This document shows positions 6,286 to 14,097 of a stretch of DNA of 32,823 nt, one piece after another. Position 1 is the first letter of the stretch. Each line of letters starts with the position of its first letter. The translations under genes were made by a program, and so were the position numbers. The notes under the pieces were generated by a model. It was not told where the DNA came from. It saw only the letters and a list, made by a program, of their open reading frames with translations, and ran no database searches. Origin of the DNA: a virus; IMG/VR virus record IMGVR_UViG_3300045742_000170, positions 1 to 32,823 of that record; one strand, 5' to 3'.

Positions 6286-8694
6286 ATGACAATGATTAAA
6301 TCTGTAAAAGGGAATCCAAACCCACTCGCTACTTTTGAAGAGAAAAAAAGTGATGAGTATGGTTTAAAAATTGCACAATTAATTAGTTCAGAATGGTTTA
6401 ATGGAAGTTTTGCAACATCTAAAAACTGTAATTTCTTAACAAGAAGGGATTATGTTAGAAACAAAAGACTTTTTGTAAGAGGTGAGCAAAGTATTGATGG
6501 TTATAAAACACATCAAGCTAGAGGTGATAACGACTTATCTTTTTTAAATTTAGATTGGACCAATATAAATTTAGTTGAGAAATTTTGTAGAATTGTATCT
6601 AATGGAATTTCAGATGAAAATTATAGACTAGATATTCGTGCTACTGATAGAATCACTTTAAAACTAAAAGAAGACAAAAAAGACCAATATCGTAAAGACT
6701 TAGCTTCTATGCCAATGCTTAAAAAAGCAAAAGAAGCACTTGGTATAGATTTGATGCCACAAGGTTTTGTTCCAGAAGACGAAGAGGAAATGCGTTTATT
6801 TTTAGAGATAAAAGACAGGCCTAAAGTTGAAATAGCAGAAGAAATATTGATTCAATACATAAAATCTTCTAATAATTGGGATTTTATTGAAAAGCAAAAT
6901 AATAAAAACTTAGTCGATTTAGGATTAGCAGGTATTCGAATTTTTACAGATAAAAATGATGGTGTTAAATTAGATTATGTTGATCCGGAACATTATGTTC
7001 ATAGTTATGTTAAGCGTAATGACTTTTCAGATAAATACTATGAAGGAGTTGTAGATACAATTACTTTGTCAGACTTAAAAAGAGAAAGTGATTTTACAGA
7101 TGTTCAATTACGACAAATTGCAAAAACATATAGCACCACAAATAACCTTTCTTTAGATTATAATAATTGCCCTATTGAATCAATTATTGATATTAAGGTA
7201 GATGTTTTAAGATTTGCATGGAAAACATCTAAAACAACTGTATTTAAACAAAAACTAAGAAAAGGTGAGGTTGTAAAGGTTTCAAAAAAGAATGAATTAT
7301 TTGAAGCACCAGATAGAGCAGATGTAGGGGTTTTATCTAAAACACTTGATACTTGGTTTGAAGGTAATTTTGTAGTTGGAACAAATGCAATTTATGGCTA
7401 CCAAGAATGCGAAAACTTAGCTAGAGATATAATGAATAAAGCTATGTCTCCATTTGTTTTCATGGCAACTGATATTTACGAAAACAAACCACAATCATTC
7501 TTAACTAAAATTGAACCTATTGCAAATCAAATGCAAAACATAGCTCTTAAACTTCAAAGTTTCTTAGCTGAATTAAAAGGTGATATTACAGAAATTGACT
7601 TAGATTTATTAGCAGAACTTGATGATGGTAAAGGTGGTGGAAAAAAAGAAGTTTGGCAAACAGCTTTAAAATTACTACAAGTTAAAGGAATTGTATTTAA
7701 GAAGCGTGTTGATATGGGAGAAATGGGAGTTAAAGAAGCTTCTGCAGTAAAAACATATCCTTCTGGAACAGGTGGACACATATCTTCTTTATTAAATGCT
7801 TGGGCGTTTAAGTATAATCTTATTAGAGATATTACAGGTGTAAATCCTGCTGCTGATGGTTCATTATCACAAGATGCTTTACTTGGTGTTAGTCAAATGG
7901 CAAAATTAGCTACTAATACAGCTACAAAACACATTGTAGATACTGCTGTAATGATCAACAAAAAGACTTGCGAAACTATATCTACTAGAATACATAGTAT
8001 TTATAAATTAAAAGAAGCAAAACACATACAAGAAATATATAATAACGTAGTTGGAAAACACTTATTAGATGCTCTTGATGTTCTAAAAGATAGACACTTA
8101 CATGAGTTTGGTTTTACTTTTGAAATGAAACCTACTACACAAGAATTGCAAGAGTTTAATGCAGATTTACAAATGGCATTGCAAGAAGGCAATATTAACC
8201 CAGAGGTTAAAATTGAAGCTTCAAGAATAGCTAAAGTAAATATTAAGTTAGCTACTGAGTATTTAATGTACCATAGAAGAAAACGCATTAAACAAATGCA
8301 AGAAGAGCAAATGGCACTTGCTCAAAATAAAAGCCAAAATGATGCAATGGCCGCACAAGCTAAAACACAAGCTGAATCTCAAAAATATCAAGAAAAATTA
8401 CAAGCTGATTTAGCATTTAAACAGCAATTAGTTCAAATAGAACTTCAAAAAGAAGCTGCTTTATTGGAATTAAAAAAACCTTATGAAGAAGAGAAGTTTA
8501 ACAGAGAACTTTATTTAGAACAAGTAAGAGGTGCAGGTAAGGTAGATATGGAAACATTTAAGGAAAACCGTAAAGATGAGCGTACAAAACTACAAGCATC
8601 TCAACAAAGTAAGATATTGGAGCAACGCAATAAAGATGGAGAGCCAATAGACTTTAAAAATGAAAATAACTTTCAAGATTTATTAAACACTTAA
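6286..8694 (+). CDS. Portal protein (crAss-like type)
   Basis: 802 residues. The segment DNDLSFLNLDWTNINLVEKFCRIVSNGISDENY (about 75-108) is the kind of 'fLNlDW..i.iv.kf.riv.g' block that I associate with portals of crAss-like and related Bacteroidota phages. The middle is alpha/beta with ENLARDIMNKAMSPFVFMATDIYENKPQSF around the stem and crown transition. The C-terminal 130 residues (from about 665) are a Q/K/E/A-rich coiled coil (QMALAQNKSQNDAMAAQAKT and on), longer than a minimal portal. It forms the dodecameric DNA gate at one head vertex and nucleates assembly. MTM start; the first ATG follows the conserved TTTTTTGAT leader. First gene of its own operon, right after terminase. Confidence 0.85.
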   Translation: MTMIKSVKGNPNPLATFEEKKSDEYGLKIAQLISSEWFNGSFATSKNCNFLTRRDYVRNKRLFVRGEQSIDGYKTHQARGDNDLSFLNLDWTNINLVEKFCRIVSNGISDENYRLDIRATDRITLKLKEDKKDQYRKDLASMPMLKKAKEALGIDLMPQGFVPEDEEEMRLFLEIKDRPKVEIAEEILIQYIKSSNNWDFIEKQNNKNLVDLGLAGIRIFTDKNDGVKLDYVDPEHYVHSYVKRNDFSDKYYEGVVDTITLSDLKRESDFTDVQLRQIAKTYSTTNNLSLDYNNCPIESIIDIKVDVLRFAWKTSKTTVFKQKLRKGEVVKVSKKNELFEAPDRADVGVLSKTLDTWFEGNFVVGTNAIYGYQECENLARDIMNKAMSPFVFMATDIYENKPQSFLTKIEPIANQMQNIALKLQSFLAELKGDITEIDLDLLAELDDGKGGGKKEVWQTALKLLQVKGIVFKKRVDMGEMGVKEASAVKTYPSGTGGHISSLLNAWAFKYNLIRDITGVNPAADGSLSQDALLGVSQMAKLATNTATKHIVDTAVMINKKTCETISTRIHSIYKLKEAKHIQEIYNNVVGKHLLDALDVLKDRHLHEFGFTFEMKPTTQELQEFNADLQMALQEGNINPEVKIEASRIAKVNIKLATEYLMYHRRKRIKQMQEEQMALAQNKSQNDAMAAQAKTQAESQKYQEKLQADLAFKQQLVQIELQKEAALLELKKPYEEEKFNRELYLEQVRGAGKVDMETFKENRKDERTKLQASQQSKILEQRNKDGEPIDFKNENNFQDLLNT

Positions 8695-8705
8695 TATTTA
8701 TAAAA

Positions 8706-9122
8706 ATGACTGATCCAGAAGAATTAAAAAAATCAAAAGCAGAACAAGACAGAAATAGTAAAGTTACTGCACTTTCTAAAACTGAATCTTACAAAGAAGA
8801 AGCAGAAGAAAAAAAGAGACTAAAGCTTGACGATAATGGTAAAGCTAGACCTATTATTCAAAGAAGGAAAATACAAATAGCCAAAAAAGGAAGTGGTAAG
8901 AAAACACGAATTTTTGGAGAAGATGGAAAAGTACTTTATGAAGCTACACCTGGAACTGCTAAAGAAAGGGAAATGTTAAGAAGACATAGAAACCAAGAAG
9001 CAAATACAAACAATTCAAGACAGAAGAATGCGGATGTTATGAATTACCAAACAGGAGATGAAAAGGGTAATAGAGTATATGAAGAAAGAATAGCTATTCA
9101 AAAAAGAAGAGATGCTAATTAG
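8706..9122 (+). CDS. Small charged phage protein of unknown function
   Basis: 138 residues, about half of them K, R, E, D, Q or N and nearly free of aromatic residues: MTDPEELKKSKAEQDRNSK, EEKKRLKLDDNGKARPI, then a short likely beta hairpin RKIQIAKKGSGKKTRIFGEDGKVLYEATPG (about 52-82) and a charged tail. It follows the portal by 11 bases and is co-transcribed. Not recognised. Low-complexity charge suggests a disordered head-assembly or nucleic-acid-contacting protein, but that is a guess. The last codons (RDAN, stop) lie inside a 32-nt perfect palindrome, so the convergent minus-strand gene ends with the same four residues. Confidence 0.6.
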   Translation: MTDPEELKKSKAEQDRNSKVTALSKTESYKEEAEEKKRLKLDDNGKARPIIQRRKIQIAKKGSGKKTRIFGEDGKVLYEATPGTAKEREMLRRHRNQEANTNNSRQKNADVMNYQTGDEKGNRVYEERIAIQKRRDAN

Positions 9123-9134
9123 CATCTCTTCTTT
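9103..9134. terminator. 32-nt perfect palindrome, bidirectional terminator candidate
   Basis: AAAGAAGAGATGCTAA (9103-9118) is followed directly by its exact reverse complement (9119-9134). In RNA it gives a GC-containing stem of up to about 14 bp with a run of U after it on either strand. It contains the stop codons of both convergent genes, each TAG. Location between convergent operons supports termination in both directions. Confidence 0.65.
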
Positions 9135-9495
9135 CATAAAATATAGTAGTTTCTTTTCTTTTATTATTTACTATCATTAAACCTCTATTTTTTTTATCCG
9201 TAAAGGTATAAGCTTGTTCTTCTTCACCATCCATCATGATTATATAGGTATCACTTTCATAGCCTGTATCTTCTGCTTTTAATGTTTTTATAATTTTACT
9301 TTTTGTCCAATCAATATCACTTTTAATATAAAAATAACCATTTTCTATATATATAGACATGTTTGTAGTTACATCCATAGAAGAATGAGTATCTTTTTTT
9401 TTATTCAATAAAGACATTACACTTACATCTTCTACTAAAATTTGAGAAATTCCAAAGAAAGGAATTAATAACAGGATAATAATTAATTTTTTCAT
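9115..9495 (-). CDS. Small secreted protein in the head gene cluster (moron-like)
   Basis: 126 residues on the opposite strand to the structural genes. The N-terminus MKKLIIILLLIPFFGISQI is a textbook Flavobacteria signal peptide (K-K, hydrophobic core, cleavage near GIS-Q). The mature part (about 107 residues) is beta-rich with DVTTNMSIYIENGYFYIKS and SDTYIIMMDGEEEQAYTFTD, no cysteines and no known motif. It is monocistronic, set between portal and scaffold operons, and shares a palindromic terminator with its convergent neighbour. That is the classic layout of a moron: a host-altering gene expressed apart from lytic genes, for example for envelope modification or exclusion. Function unknown. 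A weak minus-strand promoter may lie around 9522-9555 (TACTTTAG with TTG 15-23 bases upstream). Confidence 0.7.
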   Translation of the reverse strand: MKKLIIILLLIPFFGISQILVEDVSVMSLLNKKKDTHSSMDVTTNMSIYIENGYFYIKSDIDWTKSKIIKTLKAEDTGYESDTYIIMMDGEEEQAYTFTDKKNRGLMIVNNKRKETTIFYERRDAN

Positions 9496-9630
9496 TTTCA
9501 GTTATGTTTTAGATTATTTAACTAAAGTAATAAATAATAAAATACAATAAAACAACAATAAATAAATAGTATTGAAATTAATTTGCGATAAATAATTTTT
9601 ATACTAAATATAAAAAATTACATTAATTAT

Positions 9631-9662
9631 TTGTTTTTAATAGATAAAATCTATTACATTTG
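9631..9662 (+). promoter_or_regulatory. Scaffold/capsid operon promoter with its own dyad
   Basis: Within the 194-base gene-free gap 9496-9689 there is a TTG (9631-9633), 21 bases, then TACATTTG (9655-9662), matching the Bacteroidota TTG-N17-23-TAnnTTTG promoter, 27 bases before the scaffold ATG. Between the boxes TAATAGAT (9638-9645), AAA, ATCTATTA (9649-9656) forms an 8-bp perfect dyad touching the -7 box. This dyad differs from the one before the other three operons. The rest of the gap is A/T-rich with nothing else I can name. Confidence 0.6.
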
Positions 9663-9689
9663 TTATTATAATAATAAATACTTATAATT

Positions 9690-10901
9690 ATGGCATTCGG
9701 GGAAGAATTTTTACAGCAAGAACCTATTGAACAATCTACACAACAAAACACTCAAGGAATTAGTCAAGAGCAAGTTGTAAATAGCAATGTAGATATATCA
9801 AATCAAGCTACTACTGATTTTGTTCCAGAAGATCAAAATTTGCAAACACCAACAACTAATAATATTGATGATGAAGAAGGTTATTATCCTGCTGAATATA
9901 TTAATGATGATGCAAATTTCGATGAAAAGGATATAGATGAGACCATTGCATTTGAATATTTAAAAAAACATAGAGGTGTTGAATCTGATAATTTAGAAGA
10001 CTTTTTAAAGAAAAGAGACACTATAAAAGAGGTAAATCCTTATGATGGTGTTATTGATGATGAAGACAAGCAATACCTAGATTATAAAAAAGAAACAGGA
10101 AGATCAAGAAAAGATTTTGAGTTTTTAAACCAAGATATTGAATCAATTAGTCCTGTTGAACTAGCAAGACAAAGAATTGAAAAAGAAACAGGACTAAAAC
10201 TTAGTACTGAAAAAGCAATAGAGTATTTAGAAGAGAAATTTGATATTGATTTATCAGATAACGAATTATCAATCAAAGCTCAAATTGAATTAAATGGTTT
10301 TGTAAAACCTGTTAAAGAAGAATTAACTTCTTTAAAGGAAAAATACAGACAACCTATTGAACCTAAAGCACAACCAGAATCACAAAATTTTGATGATATG
10401 GTTAAGCTTCAAGATGGTTCAATGATGAAAAAAGAAGATTATCAAACATTAATGAATAATCATCAAAAACATATTGAAGCATCAATAGAATCTGTGAACG
10501 GAGTTGCAGAAACTAGCTTTAAAATTGCATTTGATGATAACGGAACGCAAAAGGATTTGGCTTTTAATTACGAATATTCTAACGAAGACAAGCAGAGTAT
10601 GGTGTCAACTGTTAAGAATGTAGATGAAACAATGCAAAAACGATACCGTTCCGAAAGTGGAGAGTTCAACCATAAACAATTCGCAGAGGATATGTTTTGG
10701 AGCGATCCTAAAAACAGGGAAAAAGCCATTGCTAATTTAATTCACAAAGCGAGAGCTGCTGCAATTGAAGAAGCTATGAAGCAGGACAATAATGTGAATT
10801 TTTCTAACCAAAGAATCCCTAACAGGGATAATAATGGTCAAAGAGTAGTTCCAATTGTACAATCAAACGGATTTGGGTTTCCAGAACATTTTAAACCCTA
10901 A
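9690..10901 (+). CDS. Head scaffold protein candidate
   Basis: 403 residues, lying between the portal unit and the major capsid gene, the standard position of a scaffold. The first 70 residues are Q/N/E-rich and disordered; residues about 75-250 are acidic and helical (DETIAFEYLKKHRGVESDNL, RQRIEKETGLKLSTEKAIEYLEEKFDIDLSDNELSIKAQI); the C-terminal third is basic helical (FWSDPKNREKAIANLIHKARAAAIEEAM, about 335-365) and ends GFGFPEHFKP. Acidic helical body plus basic C-terminal helix is the usual scaffold plan, the basic helix binding coat subunits. No protease motif is visible. Followed by the capsid gene after 13 bases in one operon. Confidence 0.6.
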   Translation: MAFGEEFLQQEPIEQSTQQNTQGISQEQVVNSNVDISNQATTDFVPEDQNLQTPTTNNIDDEEGYYPAEYINDDANFDEKDIDETIAFEYLKKHRGVESDNLEDFLKKRDTIKEVNPYDGVIDDEDKQYLDYKKETGRSRKDFEFLNQDIESISPVELARQRIEKETGLKLSTEKAIEYLEEKFDIDLSDNELSIKAQIELNGFVKPVKEELTSLKEKYRQPIEPKAQPESQNFDDMVKLQDGSMMKKEDYQTLMNNHQKHIEASIESVNGVAETSFKIAFDDNGTQKDLAFNYEYSNEDKQSMVSTVKNVDETMQKRYRSESGEFNHKQFAEDMFWSDPKNREKAIANLIHKARAAAIEEAMKQDNNVNFSNQRIPNRDNNGQRVVPIVQSNGFGFPEHFKP

Positions 10902-10914
10902 AAACTAAGAAATT

Positions 10915-12270
10915 ATGGCTTTTGATTTAAGAACCAACAATTTAACAGGAGTTGCACTTATCGACCAACCAGGTGGTGTTTCTGCAACTTCAGAGAATTT
11001 TATCTCAGCGTACACATACGCACAACAGTATCAGCCAGAATTAATCCCACAATTGCACTACGCAAATGGATTGGGTAAGATTACTGACTTTTTGAAAATG
11101 ACAAGTGTAGAAGACACTTATGCTTCTGACCAAGTTCAGCACATGGAGACTAATCGCCTTCACAACATCTTAAAAAATGTAGCAGTTACAGCTAGTACAT
11201 TTACTTCTCCAACAAATCACAATTTAAGAGTTGATGATGTTGTTTTGATTTCAGATGGTGTTATTGAAGCACAAGCTATTGTTTCAGCTATTACTTCTGC
11301 TACAATATTTGTGGTAGAGTATGATGATGCTACACCTTCTTTTGCAGGTAATGTAGATGTTTCTGCTGACTTCTCTAGTAGATTTAACAAAGGAACAAAC
11401 CCTTTTGAAACAGGAAAAAATTGGAATCCTACACCTTATGTGAATTACACTCACATTATCAAGGAAACTTATGATATTTCTGAAAGTAACATGGCTCACC
11501 AAAATTGGGTAATGACACCTAATGGACCACGTTGGTTTAACTTTGAAATGGAGCGTACAGGAACTTTATTTGACAATAAAGTTGAATTAACTATGCTTTT
11601 ACACCGTAGAGCTACTGATGCTTCTGCTTCTGCTGTTGCAGGTAAAGCACAAGGTATGAAAGGTGTTGTTCAGCAAATTGAAGAAAGAGGTAACTTAATC
11701 AATGATTATATTACTTCAGTAGATGATTTATCTGATATTGCTTTAAGAGCAAAACAACAAGGTAATTGTCGTGAATTTACTGTATGGGCTGACCACAAGC
11801 AAATGGCTTACTTTAGAGTATTGTCGGCAGGTGTGAACGCTTCTTTTGTGAATGGTGCTAATTATGGTATGTTCCAAAACAGTAAGGAAATGGCATTAAA
11901 ATTAGACTTCTCTTCTATATTAGTAGATGGAGTTACTTTCCACTTTACGCCTTGGAGATTATTAGATGATCCTACAATCTTAGGTTCTTCTAAATTCTTA
12001 TTAACTGCTCCTGCATTTATTATCATCCCAACAGGTATGACAGAAGTGTATGAAGAAGGAAATGCTAAATCTAAACCTTACTTATCTGCTCGTTACAGAA
12101 AAGATGGTAATGTAGATAGAAAAAGACAAGTTAAAATATTCGGTTTAGGTGGTACGCCACAAAAAGCGGATAAAATGACTGCTAACTTCTTATCTGAAAT
12201 GACAAACCAAGTAATTGGTGCTAATTGTTATTTCGTAGGTAGAAGAGGTGCTGCTTTCTATACAGCCTAA
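10915..12270 (+). CDS. Major capsid protein (HK97 fold, crAss-like type)
   Basis: 451 residues. An N-terminal arm (1-50), E-loop-like region (PQLHYANGLGKITDFLKMTS), a beta-rich insertion at about 91-152 (TSPTNHNLRVDDVVLISDGV...TIFVVEYD), then the P/A domains: MAHQNWVMTPNGPRWFNFEMERTGTLFDNKVELTMLLHR, FTVWADHKQMAYFRV, and a C-terminal SARYRKDGNVDRKRQVKIFGLGG...FLSEMTNQVIGANCYFVGRRG. The length, the place after the scaffold and before a strong terminator, and the balanced low-charge composition all fit a main coat protein of short-tailed Bacteroidota phages. It forms the icosahedral shell. No cleavage site or separate protease is evident, so maturation without proteolysis is possible. The insertion may be a surface decoration. 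Confidence 0.85.
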   Translation: MAFDLRTNNLTGVALIDQPGGVSATSENFISAYTYAQQYQPELIPQLHYANGLGKITDFLKMTSVEDTYASDQVQHMETNRLHNILKNVAVTASTFTSPTNHNLRVDDVVLISDGVIEAQAIVSAITSATIFVVEYDDATPSFAGNVDVSADFSSRFNKGTNPFETGKNWNPTPYVNYTHIIKETYDISESNMAHQNWVMTPNGPRWFNFEMERTGTLFDNKVELTMLLHRRATDASASAVAGKAQGMKGVVQQIEERGNLINDYITSVDDLSDIALRAKQQGNCREFTVWADHKQMAYFRVLSAGVNASFVNGANYGMFQNSKEMALKLDFSSILVDGVTFHFTPWRLLDDPTILGSSKFLLTAPAFIIIPTGMTEVYEEGNAKSKPYLSARYRKDGNVDRKRQVKIFGLGGTPQKADKMTANFLSEMTNQVIGANCYFVGRRGAAFYTA

Positions 12271-12277
12271 ATAAGAT

Positions 12278-12314
12278 AAAATAGCGAGGTTTTAAATAGA
12301 CCTCGCTATTTTTT
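12278..12314 (+). terminator. Strong rho-independent terminator after the capsid gene
   Basis: AAAATAGCGAGGT (12278-12290) pairs perfectly with ACCTCGCTATTTT (12300-12312) across a 9-base loop and continues into TT, a 13-bp stem with U-run. It lies 8 bases after the capsid stop and 25 bases before the next start. Placing a strong hairpin just after the coat gene would raise capsid mRNA over downstream genes by stabilising its 3' end and limiting read-through. Confidence 0.85.
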
Positions 12315-12338
12315 ATATTAATCTAATATTAAAACATC

Positions 12339-13373
12339 ATGAACAAAGGAATTATTTATCGCTTAAAAAACGGAAACAACAAACCAAACTCTTGGGGATT
12401 AAAACAACTTGAAGTTGGTATTAATGTGCCTGGGGAGGGTTTTAAATTTATCAACTATTTCCCTGGTTCGGATTCTATTTTTGTAGATGCAAAAACAAAT
12501 AAAGACCGAAAAGTTGGAAAAGTTACTTTTGAATACAATGGGTACGATGCTACTGAGTTAGTTGTACCGGTTGAAAATATCTTATTGAACAAATACCTAA
12601 AGGCACACCCTTGGTTTAATGTTCACTTTGAAATATTTAGTGAAGAAGAAAATGCTGAAAAACAATTAGCTTCTTTTGAACTAAAAGAAAAAGCCTTAAT
12701 GTTAGTTAAGGAATCAGATGATATTGCTTCTCAAGCAATTGCTATGGCTATTAATGGTATTCAATCATACGGTTGGACTGCTTTAAAAGCAAAAGCATGG
12801 TTAAAAGAGAAAGCATTTACAGAACCAGAATTAATTGTTTCTAAAATGGAAGCACATAATTATGAATCTAAATACTTATCTGCAATGTCTTTCTTTTCTG
12901 GAATTATCAAAGAAAACAACCAAAAAGACAGAGTTGTTTGGAATGATGAAAATGAAGGAATGATTATTCCTTTAGCAAAGGGAGAAAATGGTATTGATAA
13001 ACTTGGAGAGTTTTTAGCTGAATCTACGGATGAAAGCAGATTAGTTATCCAAGAAGTATCAAAGAGAATTAATGATTTAAAGCGTAATGTTTACGTTAAA
13101 GCAAACAAAGTAGCTGCTACTATTGATGTTGCTACAAAAGAGATCATTGATTCTAAAGATGCTAAAATTGCAGAATTGAAAGCCGCTTTATTAAAAAAAG
13201 AAGCGAAAGCTTTAAAGGTAGAAGAAGAGGTTGAAGAAGAACCTTCTACATCTGAAAATGAAAAAATAGCTCCTACATTAGATGAATTAAGAGCAGCTTA
13301 CTTGGAAAAGCATAAAAAAGACGTTCCACCTCGTTTTAAAAATGATGAAGAGTGGATTGCTAAAAATATTTAA
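12339..13373 (+). CDS. Capsid-associated structural protein candidate
   Basis: 344 residues directly after the coat gene and its terminator. N-terminal beta-rich part (about 1-85: NSWGLKQLEVGINVPGEGFKFINYFPGSDSIFVDA), a helical middle (about 100-190) with two alternating Ala-rich helices, and a coiled coil (about 240-295, RINDLKRNVYVKANK... AKIAELKAALLKKEAKALK). After an acidic linker the last 32 residues (TLDELRAAYLEKHKKDVPPRFKNDEEWI) form a separate mini-domain that looks like a short helix-loop-helix of LEM/HeH type. It could decorate the capsid or join head and tail; not identified. No TAnnTTTG box was seen between the terminator and ATG, so it probably depends on read-through. Confidence 0.5.
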   Translation: MNKGIIYRLKNGNNKPNSWGLKQLEVGINVPGEGFKFINYFPGSDSIFVDAKTNKDRKVGKVTFEYNGYDATELVVPVENILLNKYLKAHPWFNVHFEIFSEEENAEKQLASFELKEKALMLVKESDDIASQAIAMAINGIQSYGWTALKAKAWLKEKAFTEPELIVSKMEAHNYESKYLSAMSFFSGIIKENNQKDRVVWNDENEGMIIPLAKGENGIDKLGEFLAESTDESRLVIQEVSKRINDLKRNVYVKANKVAATIDVATKEIIDSKDAKIAELKAALLKKEAKALKVEEEVEEEPSTSENEKIAPTLDELRAAYLEKHKKDVPPRFKNDEEWIAKNI

Positions 13374-13415
13374 GAAACCATTTTCGTTTTGGTGCAGCTT
13401 TTCCCGAGTTGATGA

Positions 13416-13447
13416 AAGAAACCCTACTTTAATTAGTAGGGTTTCTT
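13416..13447. terminator. Bidirectional terminator between convergent genes
   Basis: AAGAAACCCTACT (13416-13428) pairs perfectly with AGTAGGGTTTCTT (13435-13447) over a 6-base loop, giving a 13-bp stem. U-rich tracts follow on the plus strand and, less cleanly, on the minus strand. It lies between the plus-strand capsid operon (ending 13373) and a minus-strand gene (ending 13451), so it can stop both. Confidence 0.85.
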
Positions 13448-13450
13448 GTT

Positions 13451-13765
13451 TTAATTTTCTATTGTTTCTAAAGATTCTACTAATGTAGAAATATCAATAT
13501 CATTTAATTCAGAGCAGTCTTGTATCATTTGGAATACTTTAGGTAAATCTTCTTTTCTAAAAGCAAATCTATCTAATCTGAAGCAATTATAAGGAAAGTG
13601 CATTGATAAATCTCTTTCAGCTATTTCTGCTCCTTGAATACCAGGTTGTTGAATTTGTTTAAATATATGCGTAATGTGGTATGTTTCATTCTTAACAATC
13701 CACTTATTTTGTGGTATTTGAATTGGTTTTTGTGTATCATCTACACACATACATTTAATTTTCAT
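13451..13765 (-). CDS. Small phage protein, 'MKIKC...IP..KW' type, unknown function
   Basis: 104 residues. Opening MKIKCMCVDDTQKPIQIPQNKWIVKNETYHITHI, then QQPGIQGAEIAERDLSMHFPYNCFRLDRFAF. This is a pattern I have seen in many small Bacteroidota phage proteins (short beta-barrel, possibly SH3-like), usually in early gene clusters, without known function. Three cysteines in the first half (C5, C7 and one near 60) could bind metal, but there is no full finger. It overlaps the gene upstream of it by 11 bases and so forms a two-gene minus-strand operon inside the plus-strand late region. Expression before late genes or in the lysogen is inferred from opposite orientation. Confidence 0.65.
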   Translation of the reverse strand: MKIKCMCVDDTQKPIQIPQNKWIVKNETYHITHIFKQIQQPGIQGAEIAERDLSMHFPYNCFRLDRFAFRKEDLPKVFQMIQDCSELNDIDISTLVESLETIEN

Positions 13766-13967
13766 TTTCTACTAATTCTTTAATTATTTGACTATTTAGG
13801 TAGTTGAAATAAAACATTCTTTCAAATACATTATAACCTACTTCTTTTGCTTTTTTATAACCTTTTTCTATTGCTAGTCGGTTTTGCTTTTTTCTTATTC
13901 TAAAACGCTGTACAGAATTTAATTCTTTGTAGGCTTTTGTATTCTCTATTTTGTTTTTGAATTGCAT
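13755..13967 (-). CDS. Small basic helical phage protein of unknown function
   Basis: 70 residues, strongly basic in the first 45 (KAYKELNSVQRFRIRKKQNRL, KGYKKAKEVGYNV) then aromatic (FERMFYFNYLN). It looks like two amphipathic helices, consistent with nucleic-acid or host-protein binding, but no named motif is present. First gene of the minus-strand pair; its ATG is 130 bases from the divergent connector gene, and the 14010-14035 dyad sits between them, so one regulator could act on both directions. I found no clear minus-strand TAnnTTTG box. Confidence 0.55.
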   Translation of the reverse strand: MQFKNKIENTKAYKELNSVQRFRIRKKQNRLAIEKGYKKAKEVGYNVFERMFYFNYLNSQIIKELVENEN

Positions 13968-14009
13968 AGGCTAAATATTTATTTTACAATATTAATGATT
14001 ATCAATTAC

Positions 14010-14048
14010 ATAAAATATAATTTATTATATTAAATATTTATATCTTTG
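14010..14048 (+). promoter_or_regulatory. Connector operon promoter with 11-4-11 dyad
   Basis: ATAAAATATAA (14010-14020), TTTA, TTATATTAAAT (14025-14035) forms an imperfect dyad (9 of 11 pairs), each arm one base different from the perfect site at 21461. TATCTTTG (14041-14048) is a Bacteroidota -7 box, 5 bases after the dyad (11 and 12 bases at the other two sites). The leader ends in the same ATTTTTTGATATGA seen before the portal. The region is also the divergent spacer to the minus-strand pair. Confidence 0.55.
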
Positions 14049-14097
14049 TTATATTAAATAGATTTTTTTTATAGTTTTAATGTAATTATTTTTTGAT

